Source of the DNA: Trogon surrucura
Taxonomy: Eukaryota > Chordata > Aves > Trogoniformes > Trogonidae
Assembly (NCBI GenBank): GCA_020746105.1
Contig: CM036622.1
Location: forward strand, 13,609,987-13,673,986
Length of the DNA stretch: 64,000 nucleotides
Direction: 5' to 3'
The notes beneath the pieces are model-generated. The model saw only the letters and a list, made by a program, of their open reading frames with translations, was not told the DNA's origin and made no database searches. Positions 63,826 through 64,000 of the stretch are shown piece by piece. Numbering within the stretch: the stretch's first letter is position 1; each line of letters starts with the position of its first letter. The translations under genes were made by a program, and so were the position numbers.

Positions 63826-64000
63826 AAAATTTTCTTTCTTAGGGAAAAGCCTCTGTTATTACCTGCAGTAGGCTCTGAACACTAGCACGCTATTTTGTTG
63901 ATTGCACTGCCCTCAGACACTGCACGTTTGAATCCCGTTTGTGGCAGCAATGCCAGTGCTGGGATTCAAAGTCGGAGCCTCTTAGGGTTACAGCCCTGCT

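Larger units (their letters stand above)
58883..64000. other. Unique noncoding DNA
   Basis: No gene or dispersed repeat recognised; open frames are all under 95 codons. A 34-bp tandem duplication is at 59555-59621 and an (ATTT)n plus T-rich stretch at about 63778-63825, both listed. Confidence 0.65.

Noticed and set aside
63920..63990. TTTGAATCCCG, resembling a tRNA T-arm
   Set aside because: No acceptor stem, D-arm or anticodon arm can be laid out around it.
1..64000. CRISPR arrays, bacterial operons, phage or plasmid features
   Set aside because: Searched for by eye; no regularly spaced repeats, no operon-like gene packing and clear vertebrate repeats instead.

Overview
This window looks like vertebrate, almost certainly bird, nuclear DNA. 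The evidence is the repeats. There are two CR1 LINE fragments, one ending in the ATTCTATG-type tail typical of CR1, and two solo LTRs of kinds that are abundant in bird genomes. Tracts with neither repeats nor genes are AT-rich and carry frequent short A/T, C and CA/TG runs. I saw no bacterial operon structure, ribosome binding sites or long ORFs. No protein-coding gene of the host could be recognised. Almost all open frames are short and look like chance. The exceptions lie inside transposable elements and are broken. The window is best read as intergenic or deep-intronic sequence.

Layout. 1-7.7 kb: unique AT-rich DNA with a poly-C tract at 1.86 kb. 7.74-9.34 kb: a full-length but dead Tc1/mariner DNA transposon of about 1.6 kb. 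It has long inverted repeats of the IR/DR type and a minus-strand transposase pseudogene with stops, a frameshift and a changed catalytic residue. 13.5-14.1 kb: an interior CR1 piece on the minus strand. 19.09-19.91 kb: a minus-strand solo LTR with a visible TATA box, a CRE-like site and a polyadenylation signal. 24-39 kb: unique DNA with C-rich, T-rich and homopurine tracts. 39.09-40.28 kb: a second minus-strand solo LTR with a perfect 5-bp target duplication. 41-58 kb: unique DNA with a possible ancient SINE-like relic, a degenerate tandem array, a strictly alternating purine-pyrimidine stretch and small tandem duplications. 58.7-58.9 kb: a CR1 3' end on the plus strand. The rest, to 64 kb, is unique DNA.

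The genes do not work together here, because no functional gene is visible. The most interesting object is the Tc1 element. Tc1 families with this terminal sequence are, to my memory, known mainly from fishes and lampreys and are unusual in birds, so horizontal transfer is worth testing. The LTRs carry their own minus-strand promoters and polyadenylation signals and are the most plausible local sources of transcription. I found no convincing undescribed biological system. The remaining observations are structural DNA motifs, possible conserved noncoding patches and one weak candidate exon.
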